NCBI GenBank assembly: GCA_049975245.1
Contig: JBNGDB010000012.1
Span: 11,643-75,642 of the forward strand
Length of the DNA stretch: 64,000 bases
Reading direction: 5' to 3'
From: UBA117 sp049975245
GTDB lineage: Archaea > Methanobacteriota > Methanobacteria > Methanobacteriales > Methanobacteriaceae
Below, in pieces: positions 34,828 to 44,218 of this stretch. The stretch's first letter is position 1, and each line of letters starts with the position of its first letter. The translations under genes and the position numbers were made by a program. The notes beneath the pieces are model-generated. The model saw only the letters and a list, made by a program, of their open reading frames with translations. It was not told where the DNA came from and made no database searches.

Positions 34828-37164
34828 CTATATCATTATTAAATTTTTTAAGCCACTCCATGGACAGTTACCATTCCGGGTCCATCCCGTGGCCACGTTT
34901 GGTATTTTAGAATAATTATTAAGCCCCACTAAAAGAAGAACGTCCTGTGCCCGGCTGAAAGCCACGAAATAGTGGCGGGTAAGATCATCGAAGGCACTGT
35001 GACGGCCAGATCTTGTAGGACGTCCCAAGGGTGAACATATTCTGATCTCATCCTCCATTATGGAGGATTTACCTCCTTCTTCCGGGAATCGTTTAAAAGC
35101 ATTTTTAGGATGATTACTCCTAAAATCTGAGCCTACATCCACAATTACCAATGGAAATTCCAGTCCTTTGGACTGATGGATAGACATGATGTTAATACGG
35201 TTATCAGGTAAGGTTTCCAAGAGTCCTTCATCAACTTTAATGGCTCCTGTGCCTAAAGGAACGAATATATTCCAATAAGCATCTGTAATGGAATGACATT
35301 CAAGTTCAGGGTCATCTTTATTAAAAATAAGTTCACCGGCATAATTAGAGAAAAGCGCGGTTTCGGCAATGGTACGGGCAATTGCTTCCAGGTATACTAA
35401 ACCTTCCACGTCATTCTGCAAGGTGGGAATCCAGGTTACCAGTTTATAAACCAAATCCAGTAATGGGACAACCTTTTTCCAAGTTCTCCTACCTAAAGGT
35501 TTTCTATCCTGCCAGGCATTTACAAATGATGGTAAAGATACAGGTGAAGAGGGGGATGGATTAGATTCAACATATTCATTAGCTTTTTTTCTCCAGTAGA
35601 TGAAATTTTTTTTAGCAGTATAGGGCATTTTTTCGATAGAATCCTGTATTTCGCACTTAGGATCTATGCAGTTTAACATGAGTCCGCATAAAACTTGTGT
35701 TTCCCATGCTTCCTCCAGGTTCTGACCCCGGGGGTTGAATATAGGTATTTTGAGATTCTTTCTTAAATGATAGGGAAGTTTCTTGTTTTTAAAGGCTCTT
35801 TCTTGGGGTGAACTTATAAGAATGGATAAATCAGTAGGTGAACCCTCCTCAGGGTTAACTTTGATTTTAAAATTTTCCACAGAGTAACCTTCACCACAGA
35901 CCACTTGCATGATAAAATTGGCGAGATCTTCAGATAAGGTTTTAACATCCTCTCTGAACATTCCTAAAATGGGGAATTCAGTTATGGGTGGACTTCTTTC
36001 TGGTATGATGGCAGGTTTGTCTTTTACCCTGGCAGGTTGAAACTCCTTGTCCAGGTTAACGAATTGGTTGCAGAAATTAACAATTTCTTCAGTGGACCGG
36101 TAGTTTTGGGATAAGTAGATCAGTTCTACTTTATAATTGGAACGGTTTTGAATGTTTAAATGTGTTTTAAAACGTTCTTGGAAGTTGGTGAAAAGATCTA
36201 CCGTGGCTCCCCGGAATCTATAAAGGGACTGGTCATCGTCACCCACCACCGTCATGCTGCCCCCATTATTTATAGATGCCTTGGCCAGTTGGAAGTAGAT
36301 CTGTTCCTGGAGGAGATTAGAATCTTGGTATTCATCTACTAGGATGAGTTTTAATCCCTGGAGGAAGTTTTCTAGTTTTCCTTGTTGTAGTTGGTCAAGA
36401 AATTCTGCCTCTAACATGGCAAAGTCATAGAGGCTTCTACTTTCAAGTTCGTGTAGGTAATCATTTATGGCCTGATAGGCTATTTCAAATCCCGGATGTT
36501 GATTCTGTTTTTCTTTTCGAAGTTCTTCCCAGTCTACCTGGTCGTAGTATACACGTTCTTTTATTTCCAGTAATTGTTTTGCCATCTCGTTAGTGTTAAA
36601 ACCAAATTTACCACCTCTAAGTTTGATGAGGTACTCCCTCAAGTCTTCATTGTGGTGTTTTTCCCCCTGGAATAAACCTACATTTAACATTAGGGCGTTG
36701 GTTACAAAGTCCTGAATAACAACGGGTGGTGCAGCACCTGGTGCACGATGCAGCTTTAAAATGTCCTGGGATATGCTGTCCAGGGTGCCGGTTATTATCT
36801 GGTTGAAATCTATGAGGCGCAGATGGGGATGAATGTCTATAAATCTTTGATCATTTAAGAGAACTTGTCTTATTTCATCTCCCCATGAAAGGATTCTTGA
36901 CCTTAACTCGGCAGCTGCCTTTCTGGTGAATGTTGTAGCTACGATAGATGATGTTGGTACTTCATCCACAAATATGAATTTTAATATCTTCAACACCATG
37001 ACGGTGGTTTTACCACTGCCAGGTCCTGCAACCAGGAATTGTGATTCATTAATAGGAGCACTTATAGATCGATGCTGATCAGGATTATCCTCAACTCTTA
37101 TTTTACGTTTGAGTTTTAGAACTGCTATCTCTTCAAATGTTTCATAAGGTATAAGTGAAGCCAT
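34828..37164 (-). CDS. UvrD/Rep-family helicase
   Basis: A 778-residue superfamily-1A helicase: Walker A VAGPGSGKTTVM near residue 50, ATTFTRKAAAELRSR, LVDEYQDSN near 275, VGDDDQSLYRFRGA, MSIHQSKGLEFPLVIV and VAFSRAQDVLLLVG. All seven motifs seem intact, so active 3-prime to 5-prime unwinding is likely. AAGGAGATAAAATATA precedes the ATG. The stop touches the nuclease gene, and the YhaN-like ATPase gene lies 6 bp upstream. Together with the nuclease it resembles AddAB/RecBCD function built from separate proteins. Confidence 0.9.
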   Translation of the reverse strand: MASLIPYETFEEIAVLKLKRKIRVEDNPDQHRSISAPINESQFLVAGPGSGKTTVMVLKILKFIFVDEVPTSSIVATTFTRKAAAELRSRILSWGDEIRQVLLNDQRFIDIHPHLRLIDFNQIITGTLDSISQDILKLHRAPGAAPPVVIQDFVTNALMLNVGLFQGEKHHNEDLREYLIKLRGGKFGFNTNEMAKQLLEIKERVYYDQVDWEELRKEKQNQHPGFEIAYQAINDYLHELESRSLYDFAMLEAEFLDQLQQGKLENFLQGLKLILVDEYQDSNLLQEQIYFQLAKASINNGGSMTVVGDDDQSLYRFRGATVDLFTNFQERFKTHLNIQNRSNYKVELIYLSQNYRSTEEIVNFCNQFVNLDKEFQPARVKDKPAIIPERSPPITEFPILGMFREDVKTLSEDLANFIMQVVCGEGYSVENFKIKVNPEEGSPTDLSILISSPQERAFKNKKLPYHLRKNLKIPIFNPRGQNLEEAWETQVLCGLMLNCIDPKCEIQDSIEKMPYTAKKNFIYWRKKANEYVESNPSPSSPVSLPSFVNAWQDRKPLGRRTWKKVVPLLDLVYKLVTWIPTLQNDVEGLVYLEAIARTIAETALFSNYAGELIFNKDDPELECHSITDAYWNIFVPLGTGAIKVDEGLLETLPDNRINIMSIHQSKGLEFPLVIVDVGSDFRSNHPKNAFKRFPEEGGKSSIMEDEIRICSPLGRPTRSGRHSAFDDLTRHYFVAFSRAQDVLLLVGLNNYSKIPNVATGWTRNGNCPWSGLKNLIMI

Positions 37165-37170
37165 TATATT

Positions 37171-39885
37171 TTATCTCCTTAGTGTATCATCCATAGAAAT
37201 AAAGTTTGCATCAGTTAATGAATTGTATTTATCCACATCACAGGTCACCACGATAATCTGCATATTTTCAGCATTTTCCTGCAGTATTTGTAAAGCATGA
37301 TGCATTCGAACGGGATCAGTATTAACTAGGGGGTCATCTAAAACCACCAGTTGCCTTTCATCACGGCTTAAAATAGTACCTAGGGCTAATCGGAAAATGC
37401 ACCAAACTTGTTCCTGAGTACCGAAGGATAAAAGATCTATAGGTGCCTCCTCTCCATGGGCAAGAATAGTGTCTGGTTTCATCTCTTTATTGAAGATGAG
37501 GGAGTATTTAGTTCCTAAAAGTTTTTCTAGATCCTCAGTGACACGTTTACGGATGGGTTTTGAGAGTTCGCCTATTATATTCTCTCTGTAAAACGATGTA
37601 AGGTCAAATAATAGTTTAAGTGCTTCTGCTTCAGTTTGAAGATTTTTTTCCTTGTTTTCGAATTGTTCTAAATTCTCTTCTAGAATAGTGGTATCAGTAG
37701 ATTGGCTGATGAGCATTTGCAGTTCACTATCTGCACGAGCCTTTTTAATTTCTTGGGATCGATTATCCTCTTCTAATCGTTCTAATTTCTTTTTGAGGCC
37801 TTCGAATGCACTTAAAGGTTGTTGTTCTTTTTCCTCAATTTCACCTTGGTAAACTTTCCAAGCTCGAGTTTTTTGATCTAAATCAAAGGATAATTGATCC
37901 AGTTTATCTTCACGTTCCTCTTTAGTTAGGCCATCATCTTCAAGACGGGATAATACTTTTTTGATCTCGTCAATACGCTGCGATTTACCATATGCATCCT
38001 GATTATTATCATTGATGGTTGTTGATAACTCTTGAGCCCTTTTTCTATCATCTTCTATTTCATAATTTAACTGGTTACGATGTTTAGAGAGTGAATCAAT
38101 TTCATCTTGTAATTGGTTTAGTTTACCAGAAAGTTCTTCAATAACTGGGGTTTTATCTTTTTTTTCACAGTTTTTATATGGTGAATCATCAGGAATCTTA
38201 TCCCAATTAGATTTAATCTTGTTCTGGGAGGTCATAATTTCTTGTTGAAGGTCTTCTTTACTTTTATTTGATTTTTTACCCAGTAAGATTTCAATTCTTT
38301 CTACTTCTTTCTTTAAAGAATCTTTATTATTTTGCAATTCCTTTAGTTTGTTTAATTCATCTGTACCGTAAGGTGCAGCTAGTTCATTATATTCTGCCTG
38401 CATATTCTGTAATTTTTCTTGCATTTCCTTGACATCTTGACTGCCACTTCTAACTACAAATTCTCCAACTTGATCTATTTTTATTTTTATGGACTGGCTT
38501 GCAGTCCATGAAATACTTTCATTATTTTTTAATGAAAATGGATTTTTATGGTTATCTAAACTTATTTCCCCCTCCATGCGAGGTTGGGCAGTTGCATCTA
38601 CATTCAATCCAATAGTCTGCAGACGAGTTTGTGAATCATGAATCTCCTGGTGGAGATTTTCCAGTTTCTCCAATTCCTTGGAAGACGGAGCAATAATAGT
38701 ATTGTATTTTTCTTGGTGAAGATAAAGATCATCGTATAGCTGACTTATCTCCTGGAAACGATCTTTGAGGGATTCTAATGTAATTTCATCCTTCAATGTA
38801 CTGTGAGCAATACCTGCAATATTCTTTTCTTCTATGGATTTTTGGATATCATCATTTGTATCTTGAAGTGCAAGGGTCTTATCTTGGATTTGAGTATCAA
38901 TAAATTCAAATTGTTCTTGTAATGGGCCAATTTTATTGTTAATATCATTAATACTTGACTGAATAGTTCTAATTTCATCCTTATTTTGATTGATTTGATC
39001 TATTTTTTCTTTAAGAGCAGTTGATTTGGAGTCTAATTCTTTAATTTCACGTTCAATTTCTTCTCTGTTCTTCTGATGTTTTCGTGCAGCTTCCACTTCT
39101 TCTTCGAGTTTATCTTTTTCCTTTTTAGCTGATTCCAGATTGCTCTGATTTTTTTTAAGCAAGAATTCGGTATCATCAATCTCTCTTATTAACTCATCTG
39201 TCCTTGTTTTATTCCGTTCTGATTGGGATAATTCATCTTTCAGGGTTTTAATCTCTTCTTGAACTTTAGATAATTCGCTTCCCTTTTTCAGAGTTCTCTT
39301 TTTTTCAGTGAATATATCTAAAAATCGGGATCTAATCTCGCCTAAAACCTTTTTTTCTTTATCAGATTCAATAGTAGCCCCTAACATGGTCTGCAAGCAA
39401 GAAAGAGTTTCATCGTTTAGATCATCACTGATGATTGGTTTGCCTTGGACCATCCACAGGGTTTGTCCCAGTCCCCAAAGTTCTGGTTTGGTGTCCCCTC
39501 TGGGGGGTAGTTGGCCCCCTACCAGTTGGATGAGTTCCTGGTCAGCCTTATCGCCCTCTGCTATTTTCCTCCAAGCTTCACCTTCCATTTTCTCTAATAA
39601 ACTTTTTCTTTCCTGAAAACCTTTAGTTATCCTATATTTTTGCCCATTCTTTTGGAAGGTAATGGTAGAACGAGGCTGCAATGAACTACCCCACGGTTTC
39701 AGAGATTTAATTTTACCAGATCCGCTAGTGTGCTTGGAGTAGAAAGTAGTGATAATTGAGTCGATTAAAGTACTTTTACCACTCTCATTAGGGCCATATA
39801 GAATGTTCAAACCATTTTTTAGCTCTATTTCAACTGGATATGTAAACTTTTTCCAGTTTTCTAGTCTGATGCTTTGAACATTCAT
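37171..39885 (-). CDS. YhaN-like SMC/Rad50-type ATPase
   Basis: A 904-residue ATPase. N-terminal NGLNILYGPNESGKSTLIDS (Walker A near residue 35), a long coiled coil from about 170 to 770, then LSFGTQEQVWCIFRLALGTIL (signature) and QLVVLDDPLVNTDPVR (Walker B). The coiled coil has no CxxC zinc hook, unlike Rad50/SbcC, and so is closer to YhaN of Firmicutes. YhaN-type proteins act with YhaO, a Mre11 relative, on DNA ends. The phosphoesterase gene lies directly upstream in the same operon, 1 bp away. GGAGGTATCATAAA precedes the ATG. Confidence 0.87.
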   Translation of the reverse strand: MNVQSIRLENWKKFTYPVEIELKNGLNILYGPNESGKSTLIDSIITTFYSKHTSGSGKIKSLKPWGSSLQPRSTITFQKNGQKYRITKGFQERKSLLEKMEGEAWRKIAEGDKADQELIQLVGGQLPPRGDTKPELWGLGQTLWMVQGKPIISDDLNDETLSCLQTMLGATIESDKEKKVLGEIRSRFLDIFTEKKRTLKKGSELSKVQEEIKTLKDELSQSERNKTRTDELIREIDDTEFLLKKNQSNLESAKKEKDKLEEEVEAARKHQKNREEIEREIKELDSKSTALKEKIDQINQNKDEIRTIQSSINDINNKIGPLQEQFEFIDTQIQDKTLALQDTNDDIQKSIEEKNIAGIAHSTLKDEITLESLKDRFQEISQLYDDLYLHQEKYNTIIAPSSKELEKLENLHQEIHDSQTRLQTIGLNVDATAQPRMEGEISLDNHKNPFSLKNNESISWTASQSIKIKIDQVGEFVVRSGSQDVKEMQEKLQNMQAEYNELAAPYGTDELNKLKELQNNKDSLKKEVERIEILLGKKSNKSKEDLQQEIMTSQNKIKSNWDKIPDDSPYKNCEKKDKTPVIEELSGKLNQLQDEIDSLSKHRNQLNYEIEDDRKRAQELSTTINDNNQDAYGKSQRIDEIKKVLSRLEDDGLTKEEREDKLDQLSFDLDQKTRAWKVYQGEIEEKEQQPLSAFEGLKKKLERLEEDNRSQEIKKARADSELQMLISQSTDTTILEENLEQFENKEKNLQTEAEALKLLFDLTSFYRENIIGELSKPIRKRVTEDLEKLLGTKYSLIFNKEMKPDTILAHGEEAPIDLLSFGTQEQVWCIFRLALGTILSRDERQLVVLDDPLVNTDPVRMHHALQILQENAENMQIIVVTCDVDKYNSLTDANFISMDDTLRR

Positions 39886-39886
39886 T

Positions 39887-41083
39887 TTATGATACCTCCT
39901 TAATCATCTGGTACATTAAAAGAAATGCACGGTTTAATACCTCTGGTGATAGACCTTCCAACATATCCTTCTTTTGGAGTTGGCTGAAGATTTCCCGGGT
40001 GCGTTCTGGACTAATATTAGAGTATTCCTGGATTTCTGGCTGGGTCTTCATAAGGGCCATTAAAGCCTCAAATGTTTGATTAACCACAGCACCCTCAGGT
40101 AAGAGGGCCTTTAATTCAAGAAGGTTGGGTTTGAGGTAAAGTTCATCCATAAAAAGTTGAAAGAACATAAAATGATTCCCAAAAGAATTATCTAATTGGG
40201 ATAGAAAATTTATAGTTTCCTGATCAGTAACACCCTTAACTTCCAGGGAGATAACACTATTTTCAGGTTCTTGAATGCTTTCCAGTTCTGATTCTAGGAT
40301 CTGAGCATCAGATAAACTGTTAATCTCTTTAACATGTTCCTGCCAGGACAGTGTACCTACATCTATTGGCGTGATATTGGGTGTGGTGTTGGGTGCGTCA
40401 ATTTCCACAATAACTGCTTGGCCGCTGTTATTTTCACCAAATTTAGTGGTTTCCGGGGTTCCAGGATATACAGTTCTGGTAATACCGTTAGAATCTTCTT
40501 GTTTGAATAGTGAGTGCCATTCCCCCAGAGCTAAATAATCCAAGCCTGATTTTTCTGTTCTTAGTGGATCTATGGGAAAGTTAGCATCTTCAATGAAGCC
40601 CGCTTGAAGGTTACCGTGAGCTGCTCCAATTGATATATGATTATTTTCGTTAGCATCAATCCACTGGGTTGGATCATCTTTTGACTTTTTCTGACTAACC
40701 GGGCAAGGATAGATGGTTACATTACCTAAATCTAAAGGTTTTTCTTCATGGAAAATAGTGAGGTTATCTAGACTATCCCATATTTGATCATTAAATAAAG
40801 AATTTTTACCAAGGGGGTCATGGTTGCCCGGGAGTATATAAACTGGGGTGGGAGCTACTTTTGAGATCATGGTGGAAACTGAGGTTACCAAACTTCTGTT
40901 GACCTGGTTGCTGTCGAATAGGTCACCAGCAATTAAAATAAAATCAACATTATATTCTTTGGACTTATTTAGAAGTTTTTCCACAGTTTTTAGTCGAATT
41001 TCTCTTGCTTTTTGTGCTTTATCCCCTAATTTTTTGTATTTAATACCTAAATGCCAGTCTGCAGTGTGCAGGAATTTTACCAA
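39887..41083 (-). CDS. Mre11/SbcD/YhaO-like metallophosphoesterase
   Basis: A 398-residue calcineurin-type phosphoesterase: FLHTADWHLG, ILIAGDLFDSNQVNRS, YILPGNHDPLG, and GAAHGN give the metal-binding Asp, His and Asn residues of motifs I to IV. Such enzymes cut DNA ends and hairpins together with a Rad50-like ATPase, here the YhaN-like protein next to it. The start is TTG at 41083, with GGGGG seven bases before. It is the first gene of a four-gene operon running to 33631. Confidence 0.9.
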   Translation of the reverse strand: MVKFLHTADWHLGIKYKKLGDKAQKAREIRLKTVEKLLNKSKEYNVDFILIAGDLFDSNQVNRSLVTSVSTMISKVAPTPVYILPGNHDPLGKNSLFNDQIWDSLDNLTIFHEEKPLDLGNVTIYPCPVSQKKSKDDPTQWIDANENNHISIGAAHGNLQAGFIEDANFPIDPLRTEKSGLDYLALGEWHSLFKQEDSNGITRTVYPGTPETTKFGENNSGQAVIVEIDAPNTTPNITPIDVGTLSWQEHVKEINSLSDAQILESELESIQEPENSVISLEVKGVTDQETINFLSQLDNSFGNHFMFFQLFMDELYLKPNLLELKALLPEGAVVNQTFEALMALMKTQPEIQEYSNISPERTREIFSQLQKKDMLEGLSPEVLNRAFLLMYQMIKEVS

Positions 41084-41589
41084 TCTCCAACCCCCAGAAT
41101 TTATTATAAAAATTTTATTGACTATTTTTAGAATATAATATTACATCTTCCTACCATAATATTTTCTATTATAAGTTATATCTAAATAAAAGAGATAATT
41201 AATATAAATATTACTGATTTAGGATTATCATATAATTTTTAAATTTAAGATGAATAATTTATTCATGTGATAAAGTTACAATTCTCTTTTTGGTAGAACC
41301 TAACTAATACAGGAATTAAGTGAATAGTGTAATTGCTCACATTTTATCAGATTAGAAAGACTTTATTAAGTCTATAAAGACGGTTAAGATATTTATTTTA
41401 TCATTAATCCATTGAAATATCTCCCTATTCATTTTGTAATCCCACTTTTTATGTATAGTTACAATTAATTTTTAATAATTTATTTGACCGTATATTTTCC
41501 ATATTCCTTATTTTATAAAAATTTTTCAATGTTTTAATAAAATAGAAATTTTATAATAGTTCTAGACATAGAATTATTAGGTGCAAATT
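41084..41589. promoter_or_regulatory. Divergent intergenic region between two large operons
   Basis: About 500 bp of AT-rich DNA without a supported gene; it must hold the promoters of the leftward YhaO operon and the rightward ATPase-McrBC operon. A segment at 41275-41298 (GTTACAATTCTCTTTTTGGTAG) matches the first 24 bases of the CRISPR repeat at 19 positions, which may be chance. No hairpins were noted. Confidence 0.4.
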
Positions 41590-41772
41590 ATGAAGGGGGA
41601 AAGAGAACTTCCAAATACTATTCTGGATGAAATCATCCAGGAGACTATAAAGCAACTTAAAGGAAAATCTGATTTTGATGATAAAACTATTTTAGAGCTT
41701 GAAAATATTTTTAAGGCTAGTAAAACCACTCCTGAGAGTTTGATAGAAATTTTACGGGGTGGATCTCCATGA
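41590..41772 (+). CDS. Small helical protein upstream of an SMC-like ATPase
   Basis: A 60-residue charged, helical protein (NTILDEIIQETIKQLKGK, then ILELENIFKASKTTPESLIE). The ATG at 41590 is preferred to a GTG at 41581 because GGTG lies six bases before it. Its last codons overlap the start of the ATPase gene (ATGA at 41769-41772), so the two are translationally coupled and the protein is probably an ATPase partner. No family recognised. Confidence 0.7.
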   Translation: MKGERELPNTILDEIIQETIKQLKGKSDFDDKTILELENIFKASKTTPESLIEILRGGSP

Positions 41773-44171
41773 GGATACATGAACTTGAAATCTGTAACTT
41801 CAGGGGGATAAAGGAATTAAAACTTGAACCTAATGGTAAAAACTTCTTAATTTCAGGTCCTAATGGTTCAGGTAAAAGTGCCATTGTGGATGCAGTGGAC
41901 TTTCTTTTAACTGGTGATGTCTCCCGGATGAAAGGACCTGGAACCAAGGACATAAAACTAAAAGAACACGCACCTCATGTGGCTTCAGATGTGAAGGATT
42001 GCTGGGTTAAAGCAGTGGTGAAGCTTTCAGATATTGATGAACATGTTGAAATCAAACGTGAAATGATTAAACCTAGAAATCTCATCTGTGATGAGAGATA
42101 TGTTGATTTATTAAAACCGGTTCAGGAATTAGCTTCCAGGGGGCAGCACGTATTAACCCGACGGGAGATTCTTAACTTTGTTACAGCCGATGCCCATAGA
42201 AGGGGGAAACAGATACAAAACCTGCTAAAGATTAATGAAGTAGATGCAACCCGTCAAATACTGGTCAAAGTTAGAAATAATTTAAAAAATGAATTCCAAA
42301 ATGCCAAGGGAAATCTGAAGACCAGCCAATCACACATAAACTCCACAGTTAGTATTGATAGTTTTAATGAAGAATCAGTTCTTAATTTTGTAAATGAAAA
42401 TAGGGAAATATTAGGTGGAGAGGCATTAACTGTGCTTGATTCTGTCCAACTAAAAAATAATATTCAATCTCCAGATATTCATTCTGATACTAGCATCAAC
42501 CTGGAATTATTGGAAAAAGACTTGGAAAACCTTCCAACTGCTGAATTTCTAGAGGAGTTTGGGTTGTTACAATCTAAATTTCAAGATTTGTATAATAAAA
42601 TCAGATCTGATGAAACCCAACCACAAGATAGGCTGCTTTTAACAGAATTGGGTTTGAAGTTAACTGGGGATGTGTGTCCCTTATGTGATACTCCCTGGGA
42701 CCCTGATGAACTGGAGAATCATATCTCCCAGAAACTGGATAATCTAAAAGAAACCAAAAAAGACCTAGAAAGGATTGAAGAATTAGCTGGTGAGATATCT
42801 CATCAAGTTAAAGATAAGCTTAAAAGTATTGGAGAAGTGCTTAAAGCAACCAGAAAGTTAGGATTAGAAACAAAAAGCCATCAAATTACATTTTGGGAGG
42901 AGAATCTTTTAAGGATTGATAAAGCACTGGAGAAGGGTGATTATAGTGGTGAAGAATTACCTGAAGCCGGGGATCTTAGAGAAATTGGGGATCTAATCTT
43001 CAAAATGGCAGAAAAACATTACGGGGCCACTTCCCCAGAGCAGACTGCCTGGGATAAACTCAACCGATTGGAAGAGAACCTGAAATATTATGAAGAAAAC
43101 CTTATAAAAAGAGAAAAAGCTGAATATGCACTACGTAATGCTGAGACACTTCTAAGTGCTTTTATTGAAAGCAGGGATCAGATTCTTGATGATCTGTACA
43201 CAGATATTAAGGACCGTTTTGTGGAGCTTTACAGAAAGCTTCATAGTAGTGATGAGGAAAACTTTGATGCCTTAATTGCATCTTCAGGTGCTGAAGTGGA
43301 CTTTAAAGTGAATTTCCATGGCCAGGGAAACCACCCTCCCCATGCACTACACAGTGAAGGACATCAGGATAGTATGGGGATCTGCTTATATCTTGCCCTG
43401 GCAGAGCGTCTGACAAAGGGATATATTGACCTTATAGTTTTGGATGATGTTATGATGAGTGTGGATGCACCTCACAGGAGGCAGATATGCCACCTCCTGG
43501 CAGATTTTTTTAAGGGAAAGCAGTTTTTTATTACTACTCATGATCAGACTTGGGCCAGGCAGTTACAGTCTGAGGGTGTTATCAAGTCTAAAAATCGAGT
43601 TGAATTATCTAACTGGACAATTCATGACGGTCCCAGAGTTAACTATATTGGAGATATTTGGCAACCTATTGAAAAAGATCTTAAGAGAAATGATGTCCCT
43701 GCTGCTGCAGCAAAGTTAAGAAGGGGTTCAGAAGAATACTTCAGTTTGGTTTGTTCTGCACTGCAAGCTCCTGTTAAATTCAAGTTTAGCGGCCAATATG
43801 AATTAGGTGATCTACTAAGTGGAGCCCAGTCAGCTTATAATAAATATTTAAAACGGGCTAAAACTGCTGCAAGGTCTTGGGAAAATTACTCAGAATTAGA
43901 AAAACTTATTGAGATAGAAAAATATTCTAAAGATGTCTTTAGGCGTATAAATATTGAAAGATGGGCTGTAAACCCTGCTGTGCATTTTAATGAGTGGGCT
44001 GATTTCACTCCACAAGATTTTAAACCTGTAATGTTATCCTTCCAGGATTTGTTTTCATTATTCCAATGTGATAATTGTGGCACTATCCTACATCTAACAA
44101 TGAATGGAATGAATCCTGAATCAATTAAATGTAATTGCGGGAGTTTTAATTGGAATCTGGTTAAGAAATGA
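41769..44171 (+). CDS. SMC-like AAA ATPase with a zinc-hook-like motif and a C-terminal zinc ribbon
   Basis: An 800-residue ATPase. ELEICNFRGIKELKLEP and LISGPNGSGKSAIVDAV (Walker A near 35) open the protein; a coiled coil follows with CPLCDTPWDP near residue 303, a C-x2-C zinc-hook-like apex. The second half has an EGHQDSMGICLYLALAERL signature and LIVLDDVMMSVDAPHRR (Walker B near 560). A C-terminal helical domain and a zinc ribbon (CDNCGT, CNCGSF) complete it. RecF/Rad50-type ATPases with a small upstream partner recur in defence islands. It lies 47 bp before the McrB-like gene and probably shares its transcript. Confidence 0.82.
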   Translation: MRIHELEICNFRGIKELKLEPNGKNFLISGPNGSGKSAIVDAVDFLLTGDVSRMKGPGTKDIKLKEHAPHVASDVKDCWVKAVVKLSDIDEHVEIKREMIKPRNLICDERYVDLLKPVQELASRGQHVLTRREILNFVTADAHRRGKQIQNLLKINEVDATRQILVKVRNNLKNEFQNAKGNLKTSQSHINSTVSIDSFNEESVLNFVNENREILGGEALTVLDSVQLKNNIQSPDIHSDTSINLELLEKDLENLPTAEFLEEFGLLQSKFQDLYNKIRSDETQPQDRLLLTELGLKLTGDVCPLCDTPWDPDELENHISQKLDNLKETKKDLERIEELAGEISHQVKDKLKSIGEVLKATRKLGLETKSHQITFWEENLLRIDKALEKGDYSGEELPEAGDLREIGDLIFKMAEKHYGATSPEQTAWDKLNRLEENLKYYEENLIKREKAEYALRNAETLLSAFIESRDQILDDLYTDIKDRFVELYRKLHSSDEENFDALIASSGAEVDFKVNFHGQGNHPPHALHSEGHQDSMGICLYLALAERLTKGYIDLIVLDDVMMSVDAPHRRQICHLLADFFKGKQFFITTHDQTWARQLQSEGVIKSKNRVELSNWTIHDGPRVNYIGDIWQPIEKDLKRNDVPAAAAKLRRGSEEYFSLVCSALQAPVKFKFSGQYELGDLLSGAQSAYNKYLKRAKTAARSWENYSELEKLIEIEKYSKDVFRRINIERWAVNPAVHFNEWADFTPQDFKPVMLSFQDLFSLFQCDNCGTILHLTMNGMNPESIKCNCGSFNWNLVKK

Positions 44172-44218
44172 TTATGTTATGATTAAAGGAATTTATAACA
44201 ATTTCAGAGGAGATTAAA

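Noticed and set aside
41275..41298. Segment resembling the first 24 bases of the CRISPR repeat
   Set aside because: Nineteen of 24 matches in AT-rich DNA, with no second copy and no conserved end; chance is the simpler reading.
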